In this document: in pieces, positions 1 to 9,752 of the stretch
How the letters are laid out: each line of letters opens with the position of its first letter
How positions within the stretch are numbered: position 1 is the first letter of the stretch
Assembly: GCA_918797485.1 (NCBI GenBank)
Contig: CAKKNE010000006.1
Span: forward strand, 868,001-932,000
DNA from: Pelagomonas calceolata
Lineage: Eukaryota > Sar > Pelagophyceae > Pelagomonadales > Pelagomonadaceae
Length of the DNA stretch: 64,000 nucleotides
Direction of reading: 5' to 3'
Translations under genes and position numbers: made by a program
Notes under the pieces: model-generated
Database searches by the model: none
The model's input: only the letters and a program-made list of their open reading frames with translations
Told to the model about the DNA's origin: nothing

Positions 1-914
1 CAGAGCGTCTCGAGGACGTTCGACCGCTCGAGGGGCCACGACGTCGCACTATCAAACCACTGCAGGAAGAAGCGGAGGGTCCCGAGGGTCCGCGGCGGCA
101 GGGGGCACTTCCGCGGCGCGAGCCCGGGGTGCGTCCAGTGGAACTCGTTGACCGAGTCCATGAGCGCCTGGCGCCGGAGGAGCCGCTTGTCGATGTCCTC
201 GGGCTCGAACTCGCCTTCCGGGCGTCCGTAGCCCGCCCGCCACAGGGGGTTGCGCGAGAGGTAGGCCTCTCGCTCGTCGACTTCTCCCTCGGGCCCGAAG
301 GTCACCTCCCGCAGGGGGTCGCGCGCGCCCGAGGCCTCGGCGCCCCCCATGGCCACGCGTTGTCGGTTCATGGCCGCGGCGTTCCGCCCTTTCAGCATCC
401 GCGCGACCTTGGCGTGCGCGCCGTAGTTGCCGGAAGTCGCGTCGAGGAACGTCGCCGCCGCCGCGTCCAGCACGTCGAAGGGCGCGCGGCCGCCCGTGAC
501 GCCGCGCATGAGGACGCAGCTCATGAGCACCGGATCGTGGCAAGCGAAGGCCTTGGCGTCCTCGACGTTGGCGTTCCAGAACGCGACGCGGAACCGCGCA
601 TCGTCCAGGAACGGGCCCCAGCCGCCTTGCTCAACTTCCGCGCGCAGCGTCGCGCGCCACGCGTCGTCGACGGCCGCCCAAGCCTTGCTCGTCGCGGCCA
701 GGCGCTTCGCGGCGCGAACGTGCTCCTTCGTCACGAGCGCGCCGTCGTAGAGCAAGCACGCGAGCACGTTGCGCGGCAAAAAGTCGTCCGGCGCGGGCGC
801 GGCCAGCACGCGGTCCGGGGCGGCGTCGCCGTCGCTTTCCGCTGCCCCCATTTTCGCGACGTCGCCCGCCAGGGCAGCCCCCTTGCCCCCCGTCGCTGCA
901 TCTCGGCCGGCCAT
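1..914 (-). CDS. F-box-like hypothetical protein, 3' end cut by the window
   Basis: An uninterrupted minus-strand frame runs from an ATG at 914 off the left edge of the window, giving at least 304 codons. Third codon positions are almost all G or C, as in the well-supported genes nearby, and the opposite-strand frames over the same bases give only low-complexity Arg/Ala/Pro peptides. After a Gly/Ala-rich leader, residues about 42-90 (DDFLPRNVLACLLYDG, then KRLAATSKAWAAVDDAW) have the shape of an F-box: a short helical segment, then a Trp-bearing helix before the variable body. The rest matches nothing I know. If F-box is right it would be a substrate adaptor of an SCF ubiquitin ligase, but that rests on a weak motif. 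Confidence 0.6.
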   Translation of the reverse strand, partial: MAGRDAATGGKGAALAGDVAKMGAAESDGDAAPDRVLAAPAPDDFLPRNVLACLLYDGALVTKEHVRAAKRLAATSKAWAAVDDAWRATLRAEVEQGGWGPFLDDARFRVAFWNANVEDAKAFACHDPVLMSCVLMRGVTGGRAPFDVLDAAAATFLDATSGNYGAHAKVARMLKGRNAAAMNRQRVAMGGAEASGARDPLREVTFGPEGEVDEREAYLSRNPLWRAGYGRPEGEFEPEDIDKRLLRRQALMDSVNEFHWTHPGLAPRKCPLPPRTLGTLRFFLQWFDSATSWPLERSNVLETL

Positions 915-1341
915 GCCTCGTTTGTGGTGGGCCGGCAGCGATTCCGCGATGTGCCTCCTGAACCTGGTGTCGAGTGTGCCCGCGCGCGCGCGATTTGGCT
1001 GCCACGCGTTTTTTGGGATGGGAGGAGGGAGCTGGGCGGGCTGCGGTCCTTGCCGGTGCTGCGCGTCGCGCTTGTTTTGGCTAATGAGATAGTCAAGAAT
1101 CAAGGTTGAATGGTTGACACTTTGTTTACTTAGGTGGCCACCTTAAATTCGTGCGGGTGCCGGCACGCCAAGTGTCCTCGGCCGCGGGCGCTCTCGAGAC
1201 GCCTCGGTCACACCTAAGACGGCTCCGACGAGCGGTCGAGAAGATTCGACCCGCCGCGGGCCGCCGTCGACGAGAAGACGCCCCCGACGCCTTCGAGCAG
1301 ACTGGCACATGACTATACGATGAGATTAACAAAACGACAGA

Positions 1342-2580
1342 CTAGTCCTCGGAAGAATACAAGGCGGCCACCTCGGAAGGAGAATCAGGCGGCTCGTCCA
1401 GATACGGCGCCGTCGCGCTCCGCAGGTTTTTTAGGGACGCGGCCACCGTTCCGCTTTCCAGCCGAAAAACACCAGAAAAGGGCAGGTTCACGTCGATCGC
1501 CAAGGAGTTGAAGACGACCAATGCAGACGCGACGACGGCGAACAGCGCGTGTACTCCGAATGAGGCATCAAAAACAACTCCGGAGTCGGCCATCACAAAG
1601 CCCAGGGCGTGCGGCTGGACGCCGGCCATCTCGCCCCGATCCAAGGTAAGGTACGTGTACGCGATGGCTAAGGCAATAGATAACGTCCGCAATACCGAAT
1701 ACTGGACGTCGGGAATACCGGAATTCTCGAGGGACAACCGCACGCCCCGCGCTTCCATCAGGCGGCCGCAGCCGTCCAACGCAAAGTCGAGGTCGCGTAT
1801 GTTGGAGCATTTCGCTTGCTGCAGGATCTGGACGACCTCGGAGTAAGCATCATGACCTTCGGCGATGAGCTCGAGTTCCCGTTCCCGTCCGCCGCCGACG
1901 AAGTCACATGAGTGCGCATGTAAACGTCGAGCGACAGCTCTAAAAACGTCGTCGCCGCGCTCCGGCGCATCACTATCCAACACGAGAATAACCTCCAAGC
2001 GCTTGATCAACGGCAGCATCAGCGTGCACTCCTCGACGGCCGCCGCGCGCAACGCCGCCAGCCGCGCCGTCGCGTCGGAGATGGTCGACGCCGTTAATGT
2101 ACCAAAGACGATGCTCATCAGCGAGAAGAAGTAGCCGCCCTCGGTAGGGTTCGGCGGCGGCAGCGCCTGTGCGTAAATCAACCAGTAAGTCGGGTGCTCG
2201 AGCCGGCGTCGCGTCGATGGCGTGGTTGGGCCGTGGTAGACGCGGCGCGACAATTAGATTTATGCACTGGGCAGCGCCTGCACCGCCTGCCACGCCAGCG
2301 GGTAGCTCAGGTAAAAGGCGCCGAGACTTCCGATGCGGAACGGCCACTCCGTCCAATGAAAGGGGTTCGGCTGCAGCTCACTGATTAAGGTGTCCTTGAG
2401 CTCCGCGCGCGACGCGTAGCGCCGCGGGGTGGTCACGTTTTGAGATGCCGTGGCTCGGAGCAGCTGTTGTTTCCGGAGCTTGAGTTTGAGGTTAGATTTG
2501 AGGTCCTGCAGCTGCGGCGGCGCCGTCAGCGCGGCGGCGCTCGCTGCCGCGCAGGCCAAGATTATCGTTGTTTTTTTCAT
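1342..2580 (-). CDS. DUF4239 (bestrophin-like) membrane protein, two exons
   Basis: Exon 1 is 2580-2278 and exon 2 is 2166-1342, giving 375 aa. The start is the ATG of MKKTTIILACAAASAAALT, a good signal or plastid-transit leader. The body resembles DUF4239 proteins, a bestrophin-like membrane family of unproven function: a hydrophobic segment (YFFSLMSIVFGTLTAS), a long amphipathic middle, a second hydrophobic pair (LSIALAIAYTYLTL and FGVHALFAVVASALVVF), and the closing DVNLPFSGVFRLESG motif typical of the family. The intron (2277-2167) is an introner: GCGCTGCC is repeated at both ends, the donor is GC and the acceptor is CAG, and splicing restores the frame exactly. The gene is divergent from thioredoxin and shares with it a region containing the palindromic promoter element. 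Channel activity is only inferred. Confidence 0.75.
2167..2277 (-). mobile_element. Introner (TIR family) as intron of the DUF4239 gene
   Basis: GC-AG intron of 111 nt on the minus strand. It opens with the duplicated octamer GCGCTGCC, followed by CAGTGCATAAATC, and ends TGATTTACGCACAG before the second copy of the octamer. The inverted ends are variants of the CTGTGTGGAAATC repeat seen elsewhere. The core CGCCATCGACGCGAC lies inside. Confidence 0.85.
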
Positions 2581-2748
2581 TTTGTAAGATGACGGTGTGT
2601 GCCGGGAAACGCTGCGATTGTCGGCGCTTGCGCCACTAACGATCCAGCACTGTAGTCGTCGCGATGGCTGCGGTTGATCCACAGCCGGCGAGCACGTGCT
2701 TGCTGCCTTGTGACGATTGCAGCGCTTTTTTTTGGCAAAGCAATTTCC

Positions 2749-2773
2749 TGCTAGTGTCTTACTGAACGCTAGC
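2749..2773 (+). promoter_or_regulatory. Palindromic bidirectional promoter element
   Basis: TGCTAGTGTCTTAC followed after 5 nt by GCTAGC, an imperfect inverted repeat (GCTAGTG against CGCTAGC). It lies between the divergent DUF4239 gene (ATG 2580) and thioredoxin (ATG 2907), about 130-170 bp from each. A T-run (positions 2726-2733) lies just upstream. Confidence 0.6.
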
Positions 2774-2906
2774 CAGCCGCTACCGAGCATCGGCTCAAAA
2801 AGCTAGTGCATCCGGTTATAACGGCGCGCGCGCAGCTCTCGGGATCCCTGCGATACTGCGCGAATAGCAGCGAGCATCGCTTCGTCGCCGCCGAACGCAT
2901 TTTGCG

Positions 2907-3435
2907 ATGCTGCGTACTCTAGCCAGCCGCTGCGGCACCGCGAGTCGTCGGTTCCTAGCGTCACGCGTCGTCAACGTCGGTTCGGTCGAAGCCTACGACA
3001 AGTTGTCGACGACCGGTGATTTGCTGGTGACGAATTTCACGGCGAGCTGGTGCGGCCCGTGCCAGGTCCGTGGCTCGGCGCAGAAATGAACTTGAACCTG
3101 ATCTGGTGGAGGCGATGGCGTCTTCATGAGACCGACGCCGTCGACGTGGCCGTCAGAGAGTCTACGCGCGTCGCGCGAGGGAGCCACGGCGGTTTCGCGA
3201 CGGCGTCCGTTCTGCGCAGGCCGCCGCGCCCGTCTTCGACAAGATGTCGGAGGACCACGACGACGTCATCTTCTGCAAGGTCGATATTGATGATGAGGAC
3301 CTCGGCGACCTGGTGGCCGCGGCGCAGGTCCGGGCCGTGCCGACGTACACCTTCACGAAGAGCGGCGAGACGGTCGCGGACAACGTGCAGGGCGCGGACA
3401 TGGAGGCGATCCGCGACGTGCTCGCTAGTCAGTAA
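2907..3435 (+). CDS. Thioredoxin, probably mitochondrial, two exons
   Basis: Exon 1 is 2907-3065 and exon 2 is 3220-3435, giving 124 aa. The protein opens with a basic, hydroxylated presequence (MLRTLASRCGTASRRFLASR), typical of mitochondrial import. The thioredoxin fold follows: FTASWCGPCQ with the redox pair in WCGPC at about residue 48, APVFDKM after the splice junction, the central strand VIFCKVDID, and the cis-proline motif VRAVPTYTF at about residue 90. It would be a small dithiol reductase. The intron falls right after the active site. The acceptor used here keeps the frame but gives one residue fewer than usual between Cys-Gln and the conserved Ala-Pro, so the exact 3' splice site is slightly uncertain. 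Confidence 0.88.
3066..3219 (+). mobile_element. Thioredoxin intron with family-2-like sequence
   Basis: GT-AG intron, 154 nt. It contains a GAGAGTCTACGCG stretch like that seen inside the second intron family in the ATPase gene, but the rest is diverged and no terminal duplication is clear. Confidence 0.5.
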
Positions 3436-3451
3436 CAGTATGTATAAACAA

Positions 3452-3742
3452 TCAAGGGGAAACCAACTCGACGTTGGCGGCGGGCGGCGGCGCAACGACT
3501 TGCACGGCCGCGGCCGGCGGGTGCGCGAGCTTGAAGTCGAGGTCGTCGACGGCGCGTCGCCCCGCCCGGTGCGCGAAGAAGAAGAGGACGCCCAACAGGA
3601 TTGCGGCGGCGAACAAAGGTGCCACGGCCCAGACGACGACCGCACCCCTATCCCGCGACGCGACGGCCGCGAGCCACGCCGTGGAGAACAATCGTCTGAC
3701 CGCGGGCCTCGAAGGTGGATTGCCGCCGTCGAAAGAAATTGA
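3452..3742 (-). CDS. Possible small single-pass membrane protein, start not found
   Basis: A minus-strand open frame of up to 97 codons lacks an ATG. If coding, it is a 3' exon or its start lies in an upstream exon I cannot place. It encodes one strong membrane segment (AVAPLFAAAILLGVLFFFA) followed by basic residues and a Pro/Ala-rich tail ending VELVSP. It lies just 3' of thioredoxin, tail to tail. Amino-acid composition favours this strand over the other, whose frame gives Ala/Thr low-complexity peptide. No family recognised. Confidence 0.3.
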   Translation of the reverse strand, partial: SISFDGGNPPSRPAVRRLFSTAWLAAVASRDRGAVVVWAVAPLFAAAILLGVLFFFAHRAGRRAVDDLDFKLAHPPAAAVQVVAPPPAANVELVSP

Positions 3743-3809
3743 TTATTATCCTCGGAATGGTAGCGAAATCGATTTGCGCCGCGCGTGACGCATAAGGCAA
3801 AAGCATAAA

Positions 3810-4358
3810 ATGAGGGCCCTCACAGCAATACTAATTGCGACCGCGACCGCGCTCCCGCCCCTGAAATGCGATAGAGAAGAGCAGCACGGCGCCGCCTGGC
3901 GCGCCATCAGAAACGAGGCCGTCTGGTCGCGAAGGACTTTTGACGCCGTCGAGCGGCTCCTCGCGCAGAAGACACCCCAGACACTGAAGCGGCCTAGAGT
4001 GTACGTCTACCCCTTTCCGCCGGCCTTCGCCAACGCCTCGAACCTCTGGGCCGCGGCGGGCCTCGACCAACAGGGCGCGGCGCTCTACTTCCAGGGACGC
4101 CAACATGCGTCCGACGGCGACGGCGTCGGCGGTTATTCGCGGGCGCGGAAGGCACTTGGACCGGACAACGTAGAGACCCTTAAGATGCGTGGGCGGTACG
4201 CGCTAGTCCTCGGAAACGAGGGAAAACACACCGAAGCTGTGGCGATTACTGAGGACGTCGTACGACGGTGCCGGCGCATCTTTGGGAACGATCATCCGAT
4301 GACGGCGAAGGCCCAGGGCGCGCTGGCGCACGCTCGGAAACTACTTAGTAAGTCATAA
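3810..4358 (+). CDS. Secreted or organellar TPR protein, kinesin-light-chain-like repeats
   Basis: A single-exon frame of 182 aa starts at the ATG of MRALTAILIATATALPPLK, a cleavable signal-like leader. The N-terminal half is unassigned and contains a possible glycosylation site (NAS). The C-terminal part (about residues 110-180) has two helical repeats of the kinesin-light-chain TPR type: ALGPDNVETLKMRGRYALV, then AITEDVVRRCRRIFGNDHP. These repeats are protein-interaction modules common in algal genomes, so no partner can be named. It lies tail to tail with the PH-domain gene, 4 bp apart. Confidence 0.7.
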   Translation: MRALTAILIATATALPPLKCDREEQHGAAWRAIRNEAVWSRRTFDAVERLLAQKTPQTLKRPRVYVYPFPPAFANASNLWAAAGLDQQGAALYFQGRQHASDGDGVGGYSRARKALGPDNVETLKMRGRYALVLGNEGKHTEAVAITEDVVRRCRRIFGNDHPMTAKAQGALAHARKLLSKS

Positions 4359-4362
4359 TAAC

Positions 4363-4842
4363 TTAGCTCGCCACGCACTGCGCCCCGGGCGCCTCGTTCA
4401 GCACGTCCCGCGCGTCATTCAAACTCTGGACCCACGTGTCCGCGTCCGCCGCGTCGCGCGCCAATAGAGTGTAATTGGACTCGCCCACGGACACGACGAA
4501 CGCACAAGGCAAGCTGTCGTCGTGGCGCACCGACGAAATCTTTTTGAGCGACACCGCGTTCAGTCGTTTCGACTTCTGGGCCGTTTTATATACGGACAGC
4601 ATGTACTCGGGTCGATCTTCCTCGGGCGGGTCGACCTCGAGCCAGCGCAGCGCCCAGCGCGGCGGCCCGCCGTCCTCCAGGTTGCGCGTCGACTTCCGCT
4701 TGAGGTAGCCGCGGACGAGCGTCAGCCGCCCGTGCGTCGTCGTCAGCGGTGGAGACGTCGGCGGCCAGACCGGCTGCTGGTGCTCGTCGTCGACGTCGTC
4801 GCCGCCCATGACGCAGCAGTTTATTGGGAACATCATGCTCAT
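4363..4842 (-). CDS. PH-domain protein
   Basis: A frame of 159 aa is read from the ATG at 4842 (MSMMFPINCC). The reading frame stays open upstream, but the extra residues look like untranslated sequence. The body is one pleckstrin-homology domain: VRGYLKRKSTRNLEDG, WALRWLEV, MLSVYKTAQKSKRLNAVSL and, near the end, YTLLARDAADADTWVQSLNDA with the invariant Trp of the C-terminal helix. PH domains bind phosphoinositides or proteins at membranes. A Cys pair near the N-terminus (INCCVMGG) could be acylated. It is divergent from the EGF-repeat gene; their 500-bp shared upstream region lacks the palindromic element. Confidence 0.8.
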   Translation of the reverse strand: MSMMFPINCCVMGGDDVDDEHQQPVWPPTSPPLTTTHGRLTLVRGYLKRKSTRNLEDGGPPRWALRWLEVDPPEEDRPEYMLSVYKTAQKSKRLNAVSLKKISSVRHDDSLPCAFVVSVGESNYTLLARDAADADTWVQSLNDARDVLNEAPGAQCVAS

Positions 4843-5343
4843 GCTGTCTGCAGGGCAGCCTGTATATGTGCTTTGGCAGCCCTCGGGGGTCCGCCGCGGC
4901 GCAGGAATCAAGAGTTCGTTGTGAACGCAATGCCGAGCCGCTCGCCGCGGCGACGTCGTGCCGGGGCCGCGCCGTTTGCAAATTTGGCAGTCTGATTGCA
5001 AGCTCTGCAGCAGGGTTTGAACGATTTTGGCGGCGGCCTTCCCGATGCATCTCGCGGCCGCGGAGGGCTCCGCGATGCCTTGAGAAAGCTTGGACGCGGG
5101 ACGCCGCAGCGCCCGGACCGTGCGGGCTTGGCTTTGGTGCCGCTGCGGCCGAGCCTCTGCCGTCTCTCACGGCCACACGCCGACGAGCATTCGTCGTCGC
5201 ACCGTCGCGAAGAAGCCACCTGGAAACAGCAGGCTCCTTGGCCGCGAGCGCGCCGCCGTCGAGCGCTCCAGGGGCAGCCTAGAGGCCAGCCCCACACCTG
5301 GACAGGACACGCCGGCGCCGCGCGCAGCCGACGAAACGCGACG
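4843..5343. other. Divergent intergenic region without a recognised element
   Basis: It separates the PH-domain gene from the EGF-repeat gene. The frame of the EGF gene stays open across much of it, but the translation is Arg/Ala-rich and lacks EGF cysteines, so I treat it as untranslated leader and promoter. I found no copy of the palindromic promoter element. Confidence 0.5.
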
Positions 5344-8226
5344 ATGACCAAAGGACGACGGCGGCTCCATGTAGTCTTACTCATCACCAGTGCAATAGCC
5401 TGCCCCGTCGGCCTCGACAACGGAGAAGTGTGCTCGGGCCACGGCGCGTGTGCCGAGCACGTCTCAAAAGGTATTGATGAAACGTGTGTTTGTGACTACG
5501 GCTTCTCGGGGCCGGACTGTTCGTTAAGGCTGTGTCCGGCAGCTAGAGCGTGGTCCGACTACGCCTCGGCCAATAACACCGCGCACGCGAAACATGTGGA
5601 GTGCGCGAACATGGGCGACTGCGACCGGGACACGGGGCTCTGCGAATGCCGGGACGGGTTTTCGGGCGACGCTTGTCAAAGAATGAGATGTCCGACCGGT
5701 ACGTTGACCGGAAGTCCACCTAGGGAGTGCTATGGCTATGGAAGGTGTATCAGTATGCGAGATGCCGCTCGGGAGGACATGGACTGGGTCAGTATACATA
5801 GAAAAAGTACTACTTATGACGAGTGGGACGCGGACATGTTATATGGCTGCGTCTGCGATGCGGGGTTTCAGGGCTGGGACTGCTCGCAGCGCATCTGTCC
5901 GAAGGGCGACGACCCCCTGACTCCTGGTGAAGATGAGGTCCAGCTCGTGGAGTGCACTTGCCTCGAGGCGGGCGGGTGTTCCAATAATACACTGTCGTTG
6001 ACCTTCAAGGGCCAGCGAACAGATCCCATACCAGCCGATGCCACGGCCGATTTGTTGGAGTATTTCCTCGAGAAATTATCCTCCATTACGGATGTCGATG
6101 TGCACTACGACGGAGGCGGCGAGCTCGGCTCGTTATGTTCGGCCGGCGGTACTACCGCTCGCATAGCCTTCTTGAGAGATTATGGGGACGTGCCCTCGTT
6201 AAACTACACGACGAAGGCTTTGAGACCCGGCGAAGCGGGAATTCCTATCAGTATGAACATCAAGAAGAACGGCCAGTGTTCTTCACTACATTCCACCACT
6301 TGTTCGGTAAGAGGCACGAAGGAGTACGCCGAATGCTCGAACCGAGGCATCTGCGACTCGAGGAGTGGACGATGCACGTGCTACACCGGATTTTCGAGTT
6401 CCGACGGCCGGGGCGGTTCTGGATCATATGGGGACTGCGGGCATTTACTGCCCAATACGACCATAGAATGGCGCGAAGATACGCAGCCAAAAGATTACAA
6501 CAAGCCCTGGTACCGCGACATGAGCAATCCTGTGGATGGACCTTGTCCTAGGGTGGTCCCGGCGTGGAATCCGAACTTGGGTCCGACGATCTGTTCGGGC
6601 GTTGGCATATGTGACGCCGATAAAAAGTGCAACTGCACGGAGGGCTACGAGGGCAACGCCTGCGAGTACAAGATCTGCCCGTCCGGACGGGCCTGGTGGG
6701 ACGAGGCCGTCGGTCCCAATGATGCTCACCATGAAGTACCTTGTAGCCATAGGGGTTTCTGCAACCGCGCGTCCGGGTATTGCGAGTGCGACCGGGAGTT
6801 CGGGCTCGTTGGTGGTCCTTCCTCCTCGACCGAAGCCTGCAACGTCCTGAACTGCGACGAGAACAAGACCATGTGCGGCCCTGTGTGGAAATCAACCAGT
6901 GAGTTAGGTGGCCTTCGTGAGCCTCCACGCCATCGAGCAGACGCAGCTACGGAGACACCATCGCGTCGATGGCGTGCGGCGCCTGAAATTTGATTTCCAC
7001 ACAGGTGCGGCCAGACCGGGTACTGCGCCACCATGGCGGAACTAGCGGTCAATGGTATCCACTACAACGAAGACGGCACTCTGCAAAAAGTTAATTATTC
7101 GGACATGTGGGACTCGCACATGATCCGGGGCTGCGCGTCGCCGCGTCCGTGTTGCCTTCCCGAGCTACCATCGTACGCACCGGCCGTCGACGCGTCGCCT
7201 GGTCGCCAACGCGCGGCTCAGCACCCACGCCGTCGCCGCGCCGCCGCGACGTCGTCGCGCGGCATTTCAGAGAGTCTACGTGCCTCGCGAGAGCCCCGGA
7301 TCGCCTCGAGACGGCTCAAAACCGAAAGAGAAACCACCCACGACCATCGTCTGATGGACACGAGTCGCGTCGACGGCGTGAGGGCGCCGCAGTCACGCCT
7401 CGCTCCCATCGCAGGCCACTGCCTCAAGCCCGAGGGCGTCTACCATACGTCTGGGTTTGTTCATGCGAGAAATAGGCATTTACCGCGAGGCGGTAGTCGC
7501 ATGGCTCGGCCGCCCTGGGCCTTTGCCTTGACGGAGTGGACGGGGCGGACCTGTTCCCAAGCCTTCTGCCCGCGGGGCGACAACCCTTTTACCTTCGGGC
7601 AGAACGAGATCCAACAAATTAATTGTTCGGCACCTACTCAAGATCATTTCAACTTAACTTTTGGATTGTCGAATGTTTCGGTACGAATACCCTGGCACGC
7701 GACCGCCAAAGAACTTGAATTGAGGCTGGAAACGTTACCTACTCTCCGAGACGTGAATGTGTGGTACGCCAATTCGACCACACCTGGAGGGTTCATCGAC
7801 CTCAAGAACTACGAGAACGAAAGCGTCTGTGGTCGAGATCAGTTGGCCTACGTCGAGTTCATATCGGATCGAGGGGATGTTCCAATGCTAGTCGCGACGA
7901 CGTCGCCCTACTCGCTGATAACGTTAAACATCTCGGAATGGAGGAAAGGAACGAAGGAGAACGTCGAGTGCTCCGGGAACGGCCTCTGCAACAGGGATGT
8001 GGGCGTCTGCAATTGTCTGGACGGCTTCGCAAGTAGTTCTGATGTGAAGAAGGAAAAGTTCGGAGAATATGGAGAACGCGGCGACTGCGCCTTCCGCCAC
8101 GGCGGCACGAAGGACGAGAAGTGGTTCACGTCTCCGGACACGGACCCGGGCTACGAGTACCTGTTCGAGGTGTCGACGGACGGCACGGAGAAGTGGCAGC
8201 GGGACATGCCGGGGGGGAGCGCGTAA
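5344..8226 (+). CDS. Secreted multi-EGF-like protein with introner introns
   Basis: The ATG at 5344 begins a signal peptide (MTKGRRRLHVVLLITSAIAC). Cys-rich EGF-like units follow: CSGHGAC..CVCDYGFSGPDC, CECRDGFSGDAC, CVCDAGFQGWDCSQ, CSNRGICDSRSGRCTC, CSGVGICDADKKCNC, CNRASGYCEC, and after the introns CSGNGLCNRDVGVCNC. Two longer units each start with a CPKGDDP or CPRGDNP motif and carry a beta-rich module (LSLTFKGQ; FNLTFGLS), so the protein is a tandem of [EGF plus ~120-aa module] units. No membrane segment is visible, so it is probably secreted or in the cell covering. Intron 1 is 6873-7004 and exact. Intron 2 lies at about 7132-7536; its borders are not certain because several frames are possible. 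The frame then runs to a stop at 8226. Confidence 0.75.
6873..7004 (+). mobile_element. Introner (TIR family) in the EGF gene
   Basis: GT-AG intron, 132 nt. The octamer GTGCGGCC precedes CTGTGTGGAAATCAACC, and the element ends TTTGATTTCCACACAG before GTGCGGCC again. Core TCGCGTCGATGGCGTG at about 6961. The first duplication copy supplies the donor GT, the right end supplies AG, and splicing removes exactly one duplication copy plus the element. Confidence 0.93.
7132..7536 (+). mobile_element. Intron with family-2 element in the EGF gene, borders uncertain
   Basis: The interval breaks the EGF cysteine pattern and contains a family-2 block: GAGAGTCTACGTGCCTCGCG at about 7270, then GAAACCACCCACGACC, CGTCTGATGGACACGAG and TCGCGTCGACGGCGTGAGG near 7365-7385. 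It sits in the orientation opposite, relative to transcription, to the copies in the ATPase gene. Which donor (GC or GT after GGCTGC) and which acceptor are used could not be settled by frame alone. Confidence 0.5.
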
Positions 8227-9752
8227 GGCTATGCTGTATCTAGCTTCTGTTGCGGTGCGAGGGCTTGTGGGCGGTCCCTGCGGTTGCGTAGGTCCAGATA
8301 GATAATTGTTACGGTGCTAGAACTAGAACTACGAAGGTCATGGTGCCACCTGCCGGGTTTTCACGATGATTTTTGCGGTCGACTTGTGTGCGGTCCCGCG
8401 CTCTCGCGAGACGACAGGGTATTGATTCATCCATTAAAAGCGCACTGCGGCGACCGCGCGCGGCCGGTAGTGCGAGAGCAAACGCTCTTGATTTGTCTTC
8501 TACTTACATCTGGATGCACCGCACCCCGCGGCTCGCGCACGCGCCGGTCGCGGTCGCGCGGCGACACGAACGCGACCTCGGCGGAGCTCTCAGCCTGGCG
8601 CAATTAAAAGGCCACCCTCCGTTGAGCCGGCGCTACCTCAAGCCGACGCCCCTCGCTCGGCACTGAGCGCGCTCAGCTTCATTCTCCCGGCGGGACGGGG
8701 CTTGCGGGCCCGATGGGGCACTTGATCAACGCTCGAAACGGCCCCGCCCCCACCTGCTTCACTCCGCCTCGCACCTCGGCCAGGTGGGGCGACTTTATAG
8801 TTGCCTCACCGCACAAACACACAGGTCGCGTCGGCTGTTTGATGCATCAAGCTTCAAAGCGCGTGGCACCGGCGTCGAAAGCCAACGAGCGTCTCGGAAG
8901 AAGGTGGCCGCGGGGCCATAGAAAGTTTCATCAGTCCTAGCTGATGCGCGGTACCATCAGACATAGATCAAGTGCGAGTCCGACTTGCCCGTCGATCCAC
9001 GAAGCGATCGAAAAATGAAGAGACTTCTCAAAATAAGATGAGAAGCGGCGCGAAAAAGCCACGACATCCGGTAAAAGAGCCGGATGATGGGAAAGGACAT
9101 AAATCCACTTTTTTCTTCCGGGCCGAGTTGTCGCGAGATAGGGCTCCGGTTCTGACTCGGTCACTCGGCCACGAAAACAAGGACTCGGCCACGCACGCGC
9201 GCATGTGAGTTCGCCAGACTTGGTAACTCACATCGCGCAACACGACGCAGGTCTGCGCGCCGCCACGGCTGGTCGTAATTGCGAAGGTGCGCGGACTCGG
9301 CGTCGTGAACCATCGTCGTCGTTTAGAGTGTCTCTCGGCGGGTCATGAGAAGTCGTGGACGCCGTGGGAGGAGCCTTAATACGATGCTCGTGCAAAAAAC
9401 TTACGAGCGTCACTCCTCCCGGCGGAACCGTCCAATTGGACGTGCCAACGCTACACTCGCCCGCGCACGCCGCCCAAGGTGGGTCGATACATTACTGATT
9501 GACTCACCTTCGCACACAACACAGGTCGAAGCGCGCGGCGGGGCGCCGCCGCGAGTCCGAGTCCGAGTCGCGGTTTGGATGTATAATTTTTCTCAGTCAA
9601 ACCTACTAATCTCTCGCCACTTCTCCCGGTCGGACTCTTCGCAGCCATAGAGCGGGGCCTGGCCCGCACGGACGGAGAGCAAGTTTGACGCTGTGCTGCG
9701 CCTTGTGCAGAGCGCCGCGCACATGTGCCGCGGGGGCGGGCAGCCCGCATAG
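8227..9752. other. 1.5-kb gene-free interval
   Basis: Between the EGF gene and the cyclase gene, both on the plus strand. Only short frames of skewed composition occur. The one distinctive piece is ATTGTTACGGTGCTAG at 8305-8320, found again downstream of the TPR-methyltransferase gene. No palindromic promoter element, tRNA or introner core was seen. Confidence 0.5.
8305..8320 (+). repeat. 16-bp downstream repeat, copy 1
   Basis: ATTGTTACGGTGCTAG, about 80 bp after the EGF stop. It is identical to 20379-20394, about 25 bp after another plus-strand stop. In both, CTAG recurs two bases later. It could be a 3'-end processing or termination signal, but only two copies are seen. Confidence 0.35.

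Noticed and set aside
129-1109. A 326-codon plus-strand frame
   Set aside because: Its peptide is Arg/Val/Ala-rich without fold features, while the minus strand carries a continuous, compositionally normal frame (1-914) over the same bases.
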